From contig WION01000001.1 in NCBI GenBank assembly GCA_015039365.1, forward strand, positions 930,001 through 994,000: 64,000 nucleotides of DNA. Direction: 5' to 3'. The stretch is from Amanita rubescens (lineage: Eukaryota > Basidiomycota > Agaricomycetes > Agaricales > Amanitaceae). Below the pieces are notes generated by a model. It was not told the DNA's origin. It made no database searches and worked only from the letters and a program-made list of their open reading frames with translations. Shown here piece after piece: positions 47,782 through 59,005 of this stretch (position 1 is the stretch's first letter; each line of letters starts with the position of its first letter). The translations under genes and the position numbers were made by a program.

Positions 47782-47938
47782 GTTGTCTCTTATTTGTCTT
47801 GCGTATACTTACTTGGATCACTATTATTTGATACCATTCTATCCACTCGTGCGTCTTACTCTTTGCCACTCCTCACCTTGTCCCAACCTATCATGTAGAT
47901 CGCTTGAATATCCCTTGAGCCATTGCCTCTCATCGACA

Positions 47939-50900
47939 ATGAGCTCCAACGCATATCCTTCCACATACCCGCAACAGTCACACCAGTCCCCTCAGGCGGG
48001 TCCTCCCGGTGGTTCAATAAATCCCGCTCTTCTCGCTACTTTCCAGCATGGTCAGGCCCACTCCAAGTTTCCTCCTTATAGCGGAGGTAGTGTCAATCCT
48101 GCCCAGTTGTTGAATGGCATGGGCGGCATTAACCATGCCGCCCAGCAGCAGTTGCAAGGAGTGATAAGTCCAGCGCAGGTTCTGCAGCAGCAGCAGCAGC
48201 AGCAACAACAACACCAGCAGCAACACCAGCAACAGCAACATCAACACCAGCAGCAGCAGCAACAACATCAACACCAGCAGCAACAACACCAGCAACAGCA
48301 ACAACAACATCATATGATGAACGGTGGCATGGGTATGATGCAAGGAGGAATGAATAATTTTTTCGGCGTTGGTGCGGGGTCTGCGAATAACATGAATTTG
48401 GGTCTAGGGACTGGAAACGCCGGAATGGGAATGGGAGGTATCAATCCCGCCGCGCTTAGTGGGTCCAGTCACGCTCACAACACCAATCTCAATACCGGAA
48501 TGATGGGTCTGAGTGCTAATTCTTCCGGGATAAACCCCTCCATGATGCTCAACTCCATGAATGCAAATATGGGAGGAGGCAACTTTTCGCAAATGAACAT
48601 GAACCCTATGAACGCGAATCAAATGAATGCGATGTCAGCGAATAACATCAACCCCCTTGCAGCCCTAGCCGCAGTCGGGATGACGCGCGAGCAATTCGTG
48701 TCGCTGGCACCGCAAGACAGACAGTTGGTCTGGCAAAAGGCGTTAATGGTTTACCAACAGCAACAACAGAACCAAGGCGCGGGTTACATGGGTCCAGGTT
48801 CAGGCGTGGGGAACCAAGTTCAAGTACGTTCATTCTCACTAAACTTTTAACTCCTGACAATGTTGACAGAACCGCGAGCAATTTCAACACCAACAGAATC
48901 AAGAAGTATTAGGACTCATGGGCCGCGCGATTGGACCCGGTCACGCTGGCGGAACTGCCCTGAATACGGCAACAAGTGCTGGTGCGGCGCTGTCGAATCT
49001 TTATGATCGGCCCTCTTCCGCTTCTTCTTCACATTCGCAATTCCCTCGCATAGATGGACTCCCCGGAGGCGCGTTAGCCAACCAGACGGTGCAACAGCAC
49101 CAAATGATGCCTCCGCCTCCACCCCGCCCTTCCACGGCCCAGAGTCAAGGACACTCAAGGCCGAACACGGCTCTGGCGCATCATTCTCCGACGCCTAGCA
49201 TGCACTCCTCTTTGCCGCTGCCAAGACCCCTCAGCCGTAGCCAACAACAGCCAATCCCGCGACCTCCCAGCCGCGCTCAACAATTTCAGGCAGCGCAACA
49301 AGCAAATCAGCGCCCACCAAGTAGGGCCCAACATCATCAGCAAATACCTAACACGGCCGGCGCTATGAATGGCTTCGCATCGAAACAACCGCATTCTCAA
49401 GTCCATCCCCAACAAGCACAGGGTTTTCCCGGGACGTCTAATAGCAACAACCTGCAGAGTCCCGTGCAGCAACAATTTCCAGGTGCTTTATCTCAGCAGT
49501 CGCCTCTCGGCCAACATTTTGGTTCCCAACAGTCTCAATCCGCAATTCACACGTTCGCGGGCCAAGGTTCGCCTTCTCCAACGGCCACTGTGCCGGGGTC
49601 GCCGCTCAGAGGCGCCAAACGAAAACTCGGCGTGGAGGGATCCCCTCGGTTAGGAGCTGGTTTTCAAGGCGGAATCGCAATGGGACCTCCATCCGCGCTG
49701 CCGAAAACGATGTCAGAAGGACTGACGCAAGTGGGTCAGATAGCTGGCATGGGAACTATGTCGATGAACAATATGAATCAACATACGAACGTTAACGGTA
49801 GTATACTACTAGGCCAATCACCTCGCCCTGATTCAGCTAGTGGCGGAGTTCCTGCTGGTCACCAGACGCTGATAGACGTGAGCATGAGTCCTGGCTTGGA
49901 CACTTCGAGCCGAGGTTCAGACCTCAATGTGAACCTTTCCGTTGGTCTGGATGCCATGTCTTCCGGTGGACGAGGTCCTCAAACTCCCCAATCCCATCGC
50001 CCTACGTCTTCGCATTCACGGCAATCCTCTATTCCCCCTCAGTTTCCCACTGTCACTCCCCAAAATGCGCTTCCCAGTGTGCCGCTCGTGCAGCAGCACA
50101 TGAGGCAGGGTTCTATGCCACCCTCTGTAGGATTGTTGAATAATGTACCTGTCAAGAACGAGACGAGGTCCAGCGTCCCCCCTGCACCCGCGGTCCCGGC
50201 GGCCAGCGGCACCGCTCCTCCAGCAGCTTCAGGAGCACCAGCAGCACCGACCTCAGCGCCCGTGGCAACTACAAAGAGTCAGGGTCCTCCTCTACCGGCT
50301 GGTGTAAACCCGGCTGTTACCCACGTCACCCTTGTTCCCCTTGCGGATTCCACCACCAATATCCCCGACTTGACTGACGGCGAGATTAAAGACATCCAGG
50401 GCTGGATGAAAACTGATAAAGAGTACGACACTGTTTGGCGCAAGATGAAAGAAAGAATGGAGGAGGAAGAGAAGGAAATCTTCGGACCTCGCAATTTGCC
50501 ATGGTGGGAAAAAGGGTCTCTTGCCGTCAATGCGAATCGATATCGAAGGGGCCGAGAAAACTTTGATATAAGGTATCCGAGGAAACCGAAGGAAAACGGT
50601 CAGAGAAGAAAAGGTGTTCGACGAGAGGGTATCAAACTGTAAACAACTTTACTATTCACGTCTCATGCAAGCTTAACTTTGAATTCTAGTCCACTAAGGT
50701 TGAACCCTGAAGATGTCAACAGGCCGGAACAACTCGTTCCGATACGCCTCGAGTTTGATGTAGAGCACCACAAGATGCGCGAAACGTTTGTGTGGAATTT
50801 AAATGGTATGTTCCGTGATCGATCATCTCACAAATGCTAACATGTATGTCTTTATAGATCCCGTCGTTACCCCTGAGCATTTCGCACAGACCCTTGTCGA

Positions 50901-53264
50901 AGATTACAACCTAGCACCAACGTATCACGCGATCATCACAAAGTCAATTCAAGACCAGCTGAGCGATTTCAAAGCTCATACTGTCAACTACGACGGCGAC
51001 GAAGATGATGCAGGCGATTTAGCTGGGTCTTCCTTGGAAGATTTCATCATGAAGGGTCGATTGGACGACGAAGGCAAGACATGGTGGACAACATGGAGGA
51101 AACGTCTGCGAACCGAGTGCTTTGAGCCTGTCAGTCCCGCGGTTGGAAAAACAAGGAAGAGACGGAAAGCTGTGGACCCCAAAGCAATTCCATCGAAAGA
51201 TCAAAAAGACAAACCCTTAACAATCGACGAATTTGACATAGACGAGCAAGCTCTGCATGAGGAGATGCGGATCTTGATCAAGGTAATGATGCAACTGGAT
51301 GCATTTTTCAAAATGCTAACGACTCGCTCTTTTTAGCTTGATATTGTTGTTGGTTTTATGAAGCTTGATGATCAATTTGAGTGGGACCTAGATAATCTTA
51401 GCGCCTCGCCCGAGGAATTTGCGGAAATTTATGCCCAAGATCTTGGTTTAGGTGGAGAATTCAAGTACGACCCTACTCCTAACATACGGACTGGTTTACT
51501 GAACCCAATCTTAGGACGGCCATCGCGCATTCAATCAGGGAACAAGTGCATGCGTACCAGAAGTCGCTGTTCCTCGTTGGCCATCCTTCTGACGGATCGG
51601 CCGTTCAGGATGAGGAGCTTCGCTTATCATTCCTACCTACCTTGACGTCTGGTGCCCGGTCGGTCGACCAGATTCAGTCATTCACTCCGCTCCTTAACTA
51701 TTTGAGCGACGGCGAAATTGAGAGGAGCGAGAGGGAGCGAGAGAAGGATATGACGAAGCGAAGAAAGCGAAACACGAGGGGAAGACGTGGTATTGCCCTC
51801 CCGGATCGCGAGCCGATCAGAACATATCGCACCCCTGCCATTGGTTTTCCAGAATTGGATCCTGCAACGTTGGCTTTGGCTGCGACCGCAGCTGCTCCGT
51901 CCCGCCGAGCTGCCGCGGCAGCCGCTTCCCTCACCATTGCGAACATGGTCGCATCGGAGAACGGCGTACCGTTCATGCCGCAACCGTTACCCTCCGTTCC
52001 ACAACAAATGCCACCACCCATACCCAAGGAAAAGAAGGTCAAAGGTTTCTTCAAGGCACCGTCCTACCCCACGTCCATTTTGCGTCCGCGCGCTCAGGTT
52101 GTAGCTCCAACGCCATCCACTGCTGCTGATGTTTCAAAGCTGCCCGCGCCGCTAGAAGACGATCCTCCTCCTATCATACCCGCGTTGCCCGACAATAAGA
52201 TCGCGAAAGTGATTACGGCCAAGCGTGCGAAGGAATTGGAACGCGAAGCAAAAGAAAGGGAATATGTAGATGGTCAACACCCCAACTATATTGACGGTGT
52301 GTGGCACTGCTCTAACTGCGGCTGTCCCGAAAGTATTGCAATTGGCCGACGAAAGGGACCTCTCGGCGATAAGTCTCAGTGTGGGACATGTGGTATGTAT
52401 CCAGAGAAAAATTAGAGAGAATCGCGAGGCTCACCATGGTTACTTCAGGTAAATATTGGCATAGACACAGACGACCACGGCCAGTGGAATACACACCAGA
52501 TCCAGACTTCCACAGTGGCCTTAGACGCGAAGCAGAACTTAGCAAGTCCGCAAGCAAGAAAAAGGGTGGTGCGGCTGCATTGCGTGCTCAAAATAATTTG
52601 ACGCCTGCGGAGGTTTCTGAACCTCAAACACCATCCCGGTCAAATGACGTTGAAAACGCCTCACGGGCTCAATCGCCGCCTCTTGAAGATGATCGCGCTA
52701 TTTCTCCTGTATCCACCGCTTCAAGCACATCAGAGCCGCCATTGAGTCAGAAAGTTAGAGTTAACGGGGCAAGTCATACAAAACCGTCCACACCAACACC
52801 GGCAGCTTTTGCAACGCCTAATCCACCTATACAAGATTCACCTCTGTCGAGGACGAATCCCCAGCCTGCAGGAACACCACCTTCGAGCCCTACGAAGGCA
52901 TGGGTATGTTACTTTCGCACTGGTTTTTACCAAAGTCTCACCTCGGTTTAAAGCCACCTCAATGGCTAACTACCGCGTTGCAAGCGATGAGGGTGAAATA
53001 TCCAAAGGATAGATTCGAGCTCTCCACGAAGAAAGGGACGGGTTCTAACAATCCAGAGTGGCGAGTCAGGTGCTTGGATTGTCCTGGCAAGGTAAACATC
53101 GCAAATAATATTTGTCATCGCAAGGCGCTTATTTATCGGAACAGCTCTATACACCCGGACCTGGCGAAACCTTGTCCAATTATGAGGTTCATTTAAAGAA
53201 CCGACAGCATCGCCAACGGGTCACCGAGCGACTAAACGGTGGCGCGAGTAGCAACACCTCATAG
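47939..53264 (+). CDS. SNF5: SNF5/SMARCB1 subunit of the SWI/SNF complex with a C-terminal GATA-like zinc finger
   Basis: Core subunit of the SWI/SNF remodeller, nuclear. Nine exons (47939-48823, 48870-50638, 50690-50805, 50858-51282, 51337-51464, 51515-52392, 52449-52903, 52954-53091, 53145-53264) give 1637 aa with no frame break. The first 800 residues are low-complexity: a Q/H run (48180-48310), then N/M/G-rich and Q/P/S-rich parts. The SNF5 domain follows as two repeats: VPIRLEFDVEHHKMRETFVW and HAIITKSIQDQLSDF, then LDIVVGFMKLDDQFEWDL and TAIAHSIREQVHAYQKSLFL. Near the end a C-x2-C-x20-C-x2-C finger (CSNC...CGTC, KYWHRHRR) resembles GATA fingers, a known arrangement in basidiomycete SNF5. 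The last exons code LYTPGPGETLSNYEVHLKNR. Confidence 0.95.
48180..48310 (+). repeat. CAG/CAA/CAC triplet repeat in SNF5
   Basis: About 43 codons made only of CAG, CAA, CAC and CAT, giving a mixed glutamine-histidine tract with histidine every few residues. The mix of synonymous codons limits slippage, but length variation between strains is likely. Confidence 0.9.
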
Positions 53265-53286
53265 TTTTGGATCTCCCAGAGATGTT

Positions 53287-53452
53287 AGTTAAATAACTCT
53301 CCTCGGTTCCTTGCTGCTTCTACATTCTACTTTGTCAAAGCTCTCTGTATTGTTATCTCTCACAATCTGTCTCTATACATAATTTCGATCATTATGCTGT
53401 CCTATACACACCATTCGTTTGTTGCTGGAATATATATACATTAGTACGACTT
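53287..53452. repeat. SNF5 3' flank, copy A of a dispersed duplication
   Basis: Begins AGTTAAATAACTCTCCTCGG just past the SNF5 stop and runs to ATTAGTACGACTTG. A shorter, diverged copy in the same orientation lies at 57803-57922. Confidence 0.7.
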
Positions 53453-54534
53453 GGGGAGTTTCCGCTGGTATCGAAATGGTGACACAAAGCTTCCTGGGCT
53501 TTGATACCTTCCAGCCAATTCAATGATGAACTTTGCGATAAGTTCTTCTCTATATGCTCATTGTAGAGTCATTCTACATAGTACAGTGGTTATTATTACG
53601 TTGAATGTTCAAAAATTCATGTGTGTGGAAATCGTTCAGAAAGTAAGCATGAGACATGTTTAAACTAGGTACATGTAGGTATGGCAGGTGGGTGGTGCAG
53701 GTGGGAAGTACATGGTTGTGATGCGTTCAATATGAGGTAGTGGGATTGGGTACAGGTGGGTTGCCCATCATTGCGTTGTGAGGGTGTCAGGGGGCGATGC
53801 ACAATGACTGAGTTGCAAGGCTAGCTGGACTGGGGACAGGTGAGCCCCGTGATGTTGCGTTGTGCGAGGGTGCGTGTGGGATGTACGTGGTTGCAATGGG
53901 ATATGGGTGGCAGGCAGAGACTGAGTAGCGCATGAGCACTTGTTGGGATAGACGTAGGGAAGTGACACGTAGATGACGCAAATGACGACGGGGTGATCGG
54001 ATAGAGCTCTGCTGTGGCTATGGCGTCGATGGCGACGATGGAAGAAAATCTGCAGGCGTCGGTGTCCGACTGCCATGATATTATCGGTTGGTTTTTGGTT
54101 AATCAAGTGCGCAAAGTTTCAAAATTGAATGCAGGTGATGGGGTTCCTGCTCCTTCTGCTGAGTTTTGTGCAGGGGTGACAGTTGGACCGAGAACCGAGG
54201 CGTGATGCGACCGATTTATGAAGCCTGAGACATCTTGACCAAAAAGGCTGAGGGGAACGAGAGACTGATGAAAAGCGTTGACGGTTCAGGCAGGGAGCTC
54301 AACGGCGTCTGTCTCCAAAACCTTTCTCTTGATTTCGTCCGAGAAACAGTGTTTCCCTGATGGTTTGGGATGGGTCCGGGTGGTGAAGACCGTAGACGGC
54401 GATGAATATGCCAGCAAAAGAACGGGAGATTGACCAGCGACAAGACTTACCTAATTCCGCTACCGCGGCTTTTTCCTCTTCTCTTATCCCTTCGTTAGGG
54501 TGGCGAGACATGGTGATGTAACAAGGCTTTACTA
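53453..54534. other. Intergenic, G/T-rich, no gene recognised
   Basis: The plus strand from about 53670 to 53900 is rich in GGTGGG and GTGG motifs. A 63-codon ORF (54014-54205) and a short spliceable minus-strand ORF starting at 54511 (MSRHPNEGIREEEKAAVAEL) have no recognisable family. Confidence 0.4.
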
Positions 54535-55781
54535 TCACAAAACACAACGTTCACCAGATTCCTTCATCCATTTCCGTGGATATCCTGGTGAAATCTCCAC
54601 CAGATCTAACTGCTTCCTAAACTCCCGCCTGATCTCGTCCCTTCCGTCGTCGTCATGGCATGCCTCACCAAGTTCCCTGTCAAAGACCAAACGTAGCTTC
54701 ATTTTTTCCCAGTTCTCCCAGCACCCCACTCTGCATTCGTCCGTATCTCCTGGGGCAAGTGGCTCAATCTCTTCTGTAATCTCTGGACCAAGCAGGAACT
54801 GTGGGTATATGTTTTCCCAGTGGGGTCGAGTACCGACAGACTCCCAGTCGACGATTCCCATAATCTGGTATGTTGCAATGCAAAATTACGGGGCTGAGAT
54901 GGGAAGAGTACAGAGAGAATCGGTTGAAGCTCGCCCAACACCTGTATAATTTCTTCCGCATCCCCGGCGAGATCCTTGTCAAAGTCGCTATGTAAATGAG
55001 CATCTGGCGATAGTAGTAACTTCATGTCTTCCTGCTCCGAAGCAGCTAGTGCAGCGATATACTCCGCATCGTTGGAGTACGGTCCAAGATCCCTAGGTAC
55101 ACGCAGTTTGCGCCCCCCGACAAACATGTAGGGTGTGGTGAGAGGACCGAGGACATATTTCTCATCCTCCGTGCGTAACACGCGAACTGTGGCGTTGAAC
55201 GTATCAATCTCTTCACGGAAATAGAGGGTTCCAATCCCAGTGAAGCGCGGTTGGAATTGGCGCATGTAGCCCACGATGGACCTCGTCACATTACTCTTAG
55301 TTTCCAGGTCAATGTACCTGCCAGAGTAACCCCTGGGACCTTTTCCATAAGGATCCACTCGCAGCCAACCTCATTATCTGAGGTAGAGCTGTAGGCAATG
55401 ACGCGTGGTACCGGAATAGACGTGTGTTCCTGTAAGTAGGAAAGGGTCGCGACCTCACCTGCGGTCTTGAAGAAAGGCTCCACAGGCCCAGTGGCTCGGA
55501 ATATGTACTGAGGGGTGGCGAGGGTGCTACCGGTATTGGAAACGGTGATAGCGAACAATTTGTTGAAGGCCCCTTCTGCGAAGAAAGTTGCAGAAATGTG
55601 ATCACCCGCAGAGAGACGGAGGTGTTTCCTGGCGACTGATTCGATCGCGGTAACATCGGGAAGCGAGAGCCAGCGCGGAACGGCACTCCAGATGCCAGAT
55701 TCCCAGATAAATCGGGGCTGACAGGTAAGGCAGAGTTTACTATCATCTAGAGCTGATACTCACCTTCTGTGGACTTGACAT
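54535..55781 (-). CDS. Aminoglycoside-phosphotransferase-like (APH) protein lacking the catalytic loop
   Basis: Exons 55764-55781, 54912-55717, 54535-54864, about 384 aa. APH features: FFAEGAFNKLFAITVS, the beta-strand IFRATGPVEPFFKTAGEV, ATLSYLQEHTSIPVPRVIAY, EWILMEKVPGVTLA, RSIVGYMRQFQPRF and, after the last intron, IMGIVDWESVGTRPHWENIY with the metal-binding aspartate. The catalytic loop (H-x-D-x4-N) that should stand just before GIVDWES is absent: LQPILS joins directly to IMGIVDW through intron 54865-54911. Near 55310-55322 the frame slips by one missing base. Members of this family are very numerous in mushrooms and their substrates are unknown; this copy is probably inactive. Confidence 0.68.
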
Positions 55782-56660
55782 GGGCGTAAGAGGTGGGAAT
55801 GTTTCAGGTACCCGCGAAGTCGTTCATGACGACGACACAACTCATCCTTGGCATATGCTCAGATTTCAGTCGGATATTCAAACGACGTCTTCGTGCTCTT
55901 GGTGTTATCTGGTCGAAATTCATTTGTCGGCGTTTACGGATTAGCGAGGAGAGTCTACGATTAAAATTACGCGGGATGCAGATCTCGGATTCGAACATCA
56001 TGACATACCATCGTTCGTTGCATGACTATAAGAAACGCGCTGGCCAATATCACATACACCCGATTCGAGCGGGTCTGGTGCGGCTGCCAGAAAGGACCCG
56101 TGTATGGCTTGAACTGATGACACTGGCGGTTTGTGGTTTGTATTGGCACCACTTTTCCACTGACTGTTGCATGCGGTGGCGCGTAAAGCGCGATGAGGTA
56201 TCGATATCGATATATACTATAGGGACTACTAAAATAGAAAGTGACATCTGAACAGATGTCGAGTACATGCAACAGAATATGCCAGGTATAATGAAAGACT
56301 AGAGTCAGGGGAGCTGCCGTCATAGGATTTCTGTCGAGAAGCGTTGATGTCATTGATTCTTGATCCTATTCGCCGTCACAGCAACGATATGGACAGGTTC
56401 TACACTTGCGAAGGTGCTCCATCCCTTTGCTGACCCGCTTCCACTCACGGCGCTGCACAATCTTCTTCTTCTTCCGAGGCAACGAAGCGTAGGCTTCAGT
56501 CTTATAACAAAAAAAGTGGGATAGCCACGTCCAACAGCTCACAAAGCCTCATGAACGCCAGAAGTTCTCTCGCCTCCGCGTCACAACGCGCCATGATCTC
56601 ATACGAGGAGATATTGTGCTGTGAGATGCGGCTTTCACCACAATGTTGCCTCAATACTTT
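55782..56660. other. No gene confidently recognised
   Basis: A 152-codon ORF on the plus strand (55793-56251) has no start context or family. On the minus strand at 56390-56610 two short coding-like pieces (MARCDAEARELLAFMRLCEL and KKKKIVQRREWKRVSKG) could join over a 28-nt gap, which is too short for an intron here. Confidence 0.35.
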
Positions 56661-57496
56661 TCATGCCCTTTGATGCGCACGCTTCAGACCTAAATGGCTC
56701 GCTACTTTCTCTTTCACTCTTCGCCTCAAGCTTGATGATACGAGAAACATATATATACCAGATACCTTCATCGTCTCACCTTTTCCCGTTCTAATATTGT
56801 TGGCTGAGAGAACGATGTTGTCAAGCTTGATGTCCCCGTGGTATGTGTGAGCCACGCGATGAAGGTGGTGGATGGCAGATGCCATCTGTACAGCCCATCG
56901 AATTCGGCGCTCCAACAAAGGGGTGTCGATCGGAATTGGAGGTTCGAGAGCAAATGCGATCGTCCCACCTGGATGAAAAGACGAAAGGAATCCGCAAACC
57001 AATTGATCCTGTACATGTGAAATGGTTACAAGTGCAACAGGGTGGTTGATAATGTTCGGATGAGGTGGAATGGTGGCGAGGACATGTATCTCGCGGTACA
57101 TGGCAGCAAGTCTGGCGGTGAAGGAGAACGCTTCTTCATCCGAGTGAAGTAGAAAGTTGGTTGGCAAAAGCAATTTAAGAACAGCTGGTGGTGCATCGTC
57201 CTTCGCCTTGACAAGGTGCTACCTGATTCAAATGCAGAAAGGAAAACGATGGATTCCAATTTGCAAAGGGCCGGAATGCGAGAAGGACTGGCGGCAACTA
57301 TAAACTTGGAGGGTGGCTCAAGTCTTTGTGCATATGAGCTGGTAATCGGTTGGTTAACGACAGAGACGAGGGGAGAGCCTGTGGACACGTCCGGACGGAC
57401 GTCAACGAGAACGACAGAAGGAAGGGATGCCCCTTGTGAAGATCTGAGTACCTCAAGAACAGGTCCTTGCAAGATTCCTTGTACACATGTGCGCAT
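56661..57496 (-). pseudogene. Truncated protein-kinase-like gene
   Basis: The minus strand codes a kinase N-lobe and part of the C-lobe: ALCKLESIVFLSAFESG, DDAPPAVLKLLLPTN (VLK lysine strand), YREIHVLATIPPHPNIIN, GFLSSFHPGGTIAFAL and the catalytic loop HTYHGDIKLDNIVLS with HGD in place of HRD. After LSANNIRTGKGE no DFG motif or later lobe is found, and the frame ends. Between ESG and DDAPP the frame needs either one missing base near 57215 or a 38-nt intron. It is probably a truncated member of the expanded fungal kinase families. Confidence 0.6.
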
Positions 57497-57802
57497 TTCC
57501 GTTTTCTCGCCAGAATGACACAACGTAGTTCCCAAGGCTGTCCCTCGGGGCCTTCTTGTCAGAGATTATGTTGACTTCGATCAGTTTCTGCATACACAGG
57601 GCCCGCTAGACAAAAAACGCCCCAAAGTCAATAGGGTGAGAGTACAAACCTTCAACGCGAAGGATCCATCATCGGCACAATTGATTTCTATGCTGAAAAT
57701 TTCCGACATCGTTGGGTCTAGGACAGCTACTTCGTTTTTGAATTGGCGTCTCGATACGGCAGTGTCGATATGTAAAGTACAGGTTATGCCCGGAGACGCT
57801 GT

Positions 57803-57922
57803 TCAAATAACTCTTCCTCGGTTCCTTGTCAAAGCCCTCTGTAATTTTATTCGCCACAATCTGTCGCTATCATGCTGTCGTATATATACCATTATGAAAT
57901 ATATGTACATTAGTAAAACTTG
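57803..57922. repeat. Copy B of the SNF5 3' flank
   Basis: TTCAAATAACTCTTCCTCGG and the following sequence to ATTAGTAAAACTTG repeat copy A at 53287-53452 with about 40 bp of gaps. It lies just upstream of the gene at 57985 and is not preceded by any SNF5 coding remnant that I could see. Confidence 0.7.
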
Positions 57923-57984
57923 AGTACGTTTAATTTTCATCGCGGATCAATGCGTCAGCCGTTCCGCTAAAAGGTCAATTCGGC

Positions 57985-58907
57985 ATGAAACGAACGCTGA
58001 CTAGGGCGTTCCGTACTTCTGAGGCATTAACAACATGCCCAGTCACAGCTTCAGCTAGCTACCGCAGCCTCTTCAGAAGCGCTGTTGCATCCCGGAGGAT
58101 TTACCGGGTACTTCCTCCGGGACCAACATTCTCGCTCGCTCGCTTTCATCGTAGCTGTCAACACTCAAACAGTCTCTCTCCCAGCCCAGAATCATCAGGC
58201 CAAACATCCTTTTCAGACCCAGAACGCCCAGACCTGTACTATCATCTAGTCGATCCACCAACGCCCGTATCCGCGTCCCAACCTGCCTTTGCTCTTTCGT
58301 TCCTTTCTACGCGACCCAAAACTGCGGATTCCAGCTCTATTATCGGGTGGCTACCTGCTGTGAGTGGTCAAGGCCAGCAAGAGGCAGGCCTGAATGATTT
58401 CAAAGAAAATGGTGACCACTTTGACTCTCGCGTTCAAAAGTGGTGCAAGGCTGACTTTGTCTACAGCGAAATTCCGAGAAGCTTTGCATGAAGCTATCCA
58501 AGCTGGGCTAAGGGAAGGGGTGGATGAAATTCAAACGAATGGCGCAATTCAACTTCAAAACGGTTGGATGCATATTCACGGTATGTGTTTTTCCGTCTTT
58601 TTTTCGCCGCTCAACTCGTTTTACAAATGAAATTTAGACGAACGCAATGTTCCTGCCCTTGGAAGAATCGGTGATCCAGATGATATCCTTGCATCTGTGT
58701 TAGTTGAAGGTGGCGAGGTACGTTGGGTTTACACGACTACTGCGAAGAATCGTTCTAATACGACTCGGATAGATACTCCCGGAGACTTATCAACCCATGC
58801 CTGCATACCGCCTTTGTACTCAGGACGGGGTAACAAAATTGACGCCAGGTCTCGCGGACAAGCTCCAGTCATTCTTAAGCAGTCGAGATGCAATTTCACA
58901 AGATTAG
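57985..58907 (+). CDS. Conserved-looking protein of unknown function with a mitochondrial-type N-terminus
   Basis: Exons 57985-58411, 58467-58580, 58638-58717, 58773-58907 join in phase to 251 aa. The first 60 residues (MKRTLTRAFRTSEALTTCPV, then arginine/serine-rich) lack acidic residues and look like a mitochondrial presequence. The second half is well structured: SSIIGWLPAVSGQGQQEAGL, KFREALHEAIQAGLREGVDE, NGWMHIHDERNVPALGRIGD and PDDILASVLVEGGEILPETY. I do not recognise a domain. Exon structure with intact phases and biased codon use argue for a real gene. Confidence 0.72.
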
Positions 58908-59005
58908 AATAAAATTAGAGCATAATACACGTAACATACAGCATGAGATAAACAATGGACATTCGTTAATCATAAGAGTCATCATCGACATGCACTATGT
59001 GCAGT

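Noticed and set aside
55793..56251. 152-codon plus-strand ORF
   Set aside because: Begins without ATG, has no recognisable motif and no splice continuation.
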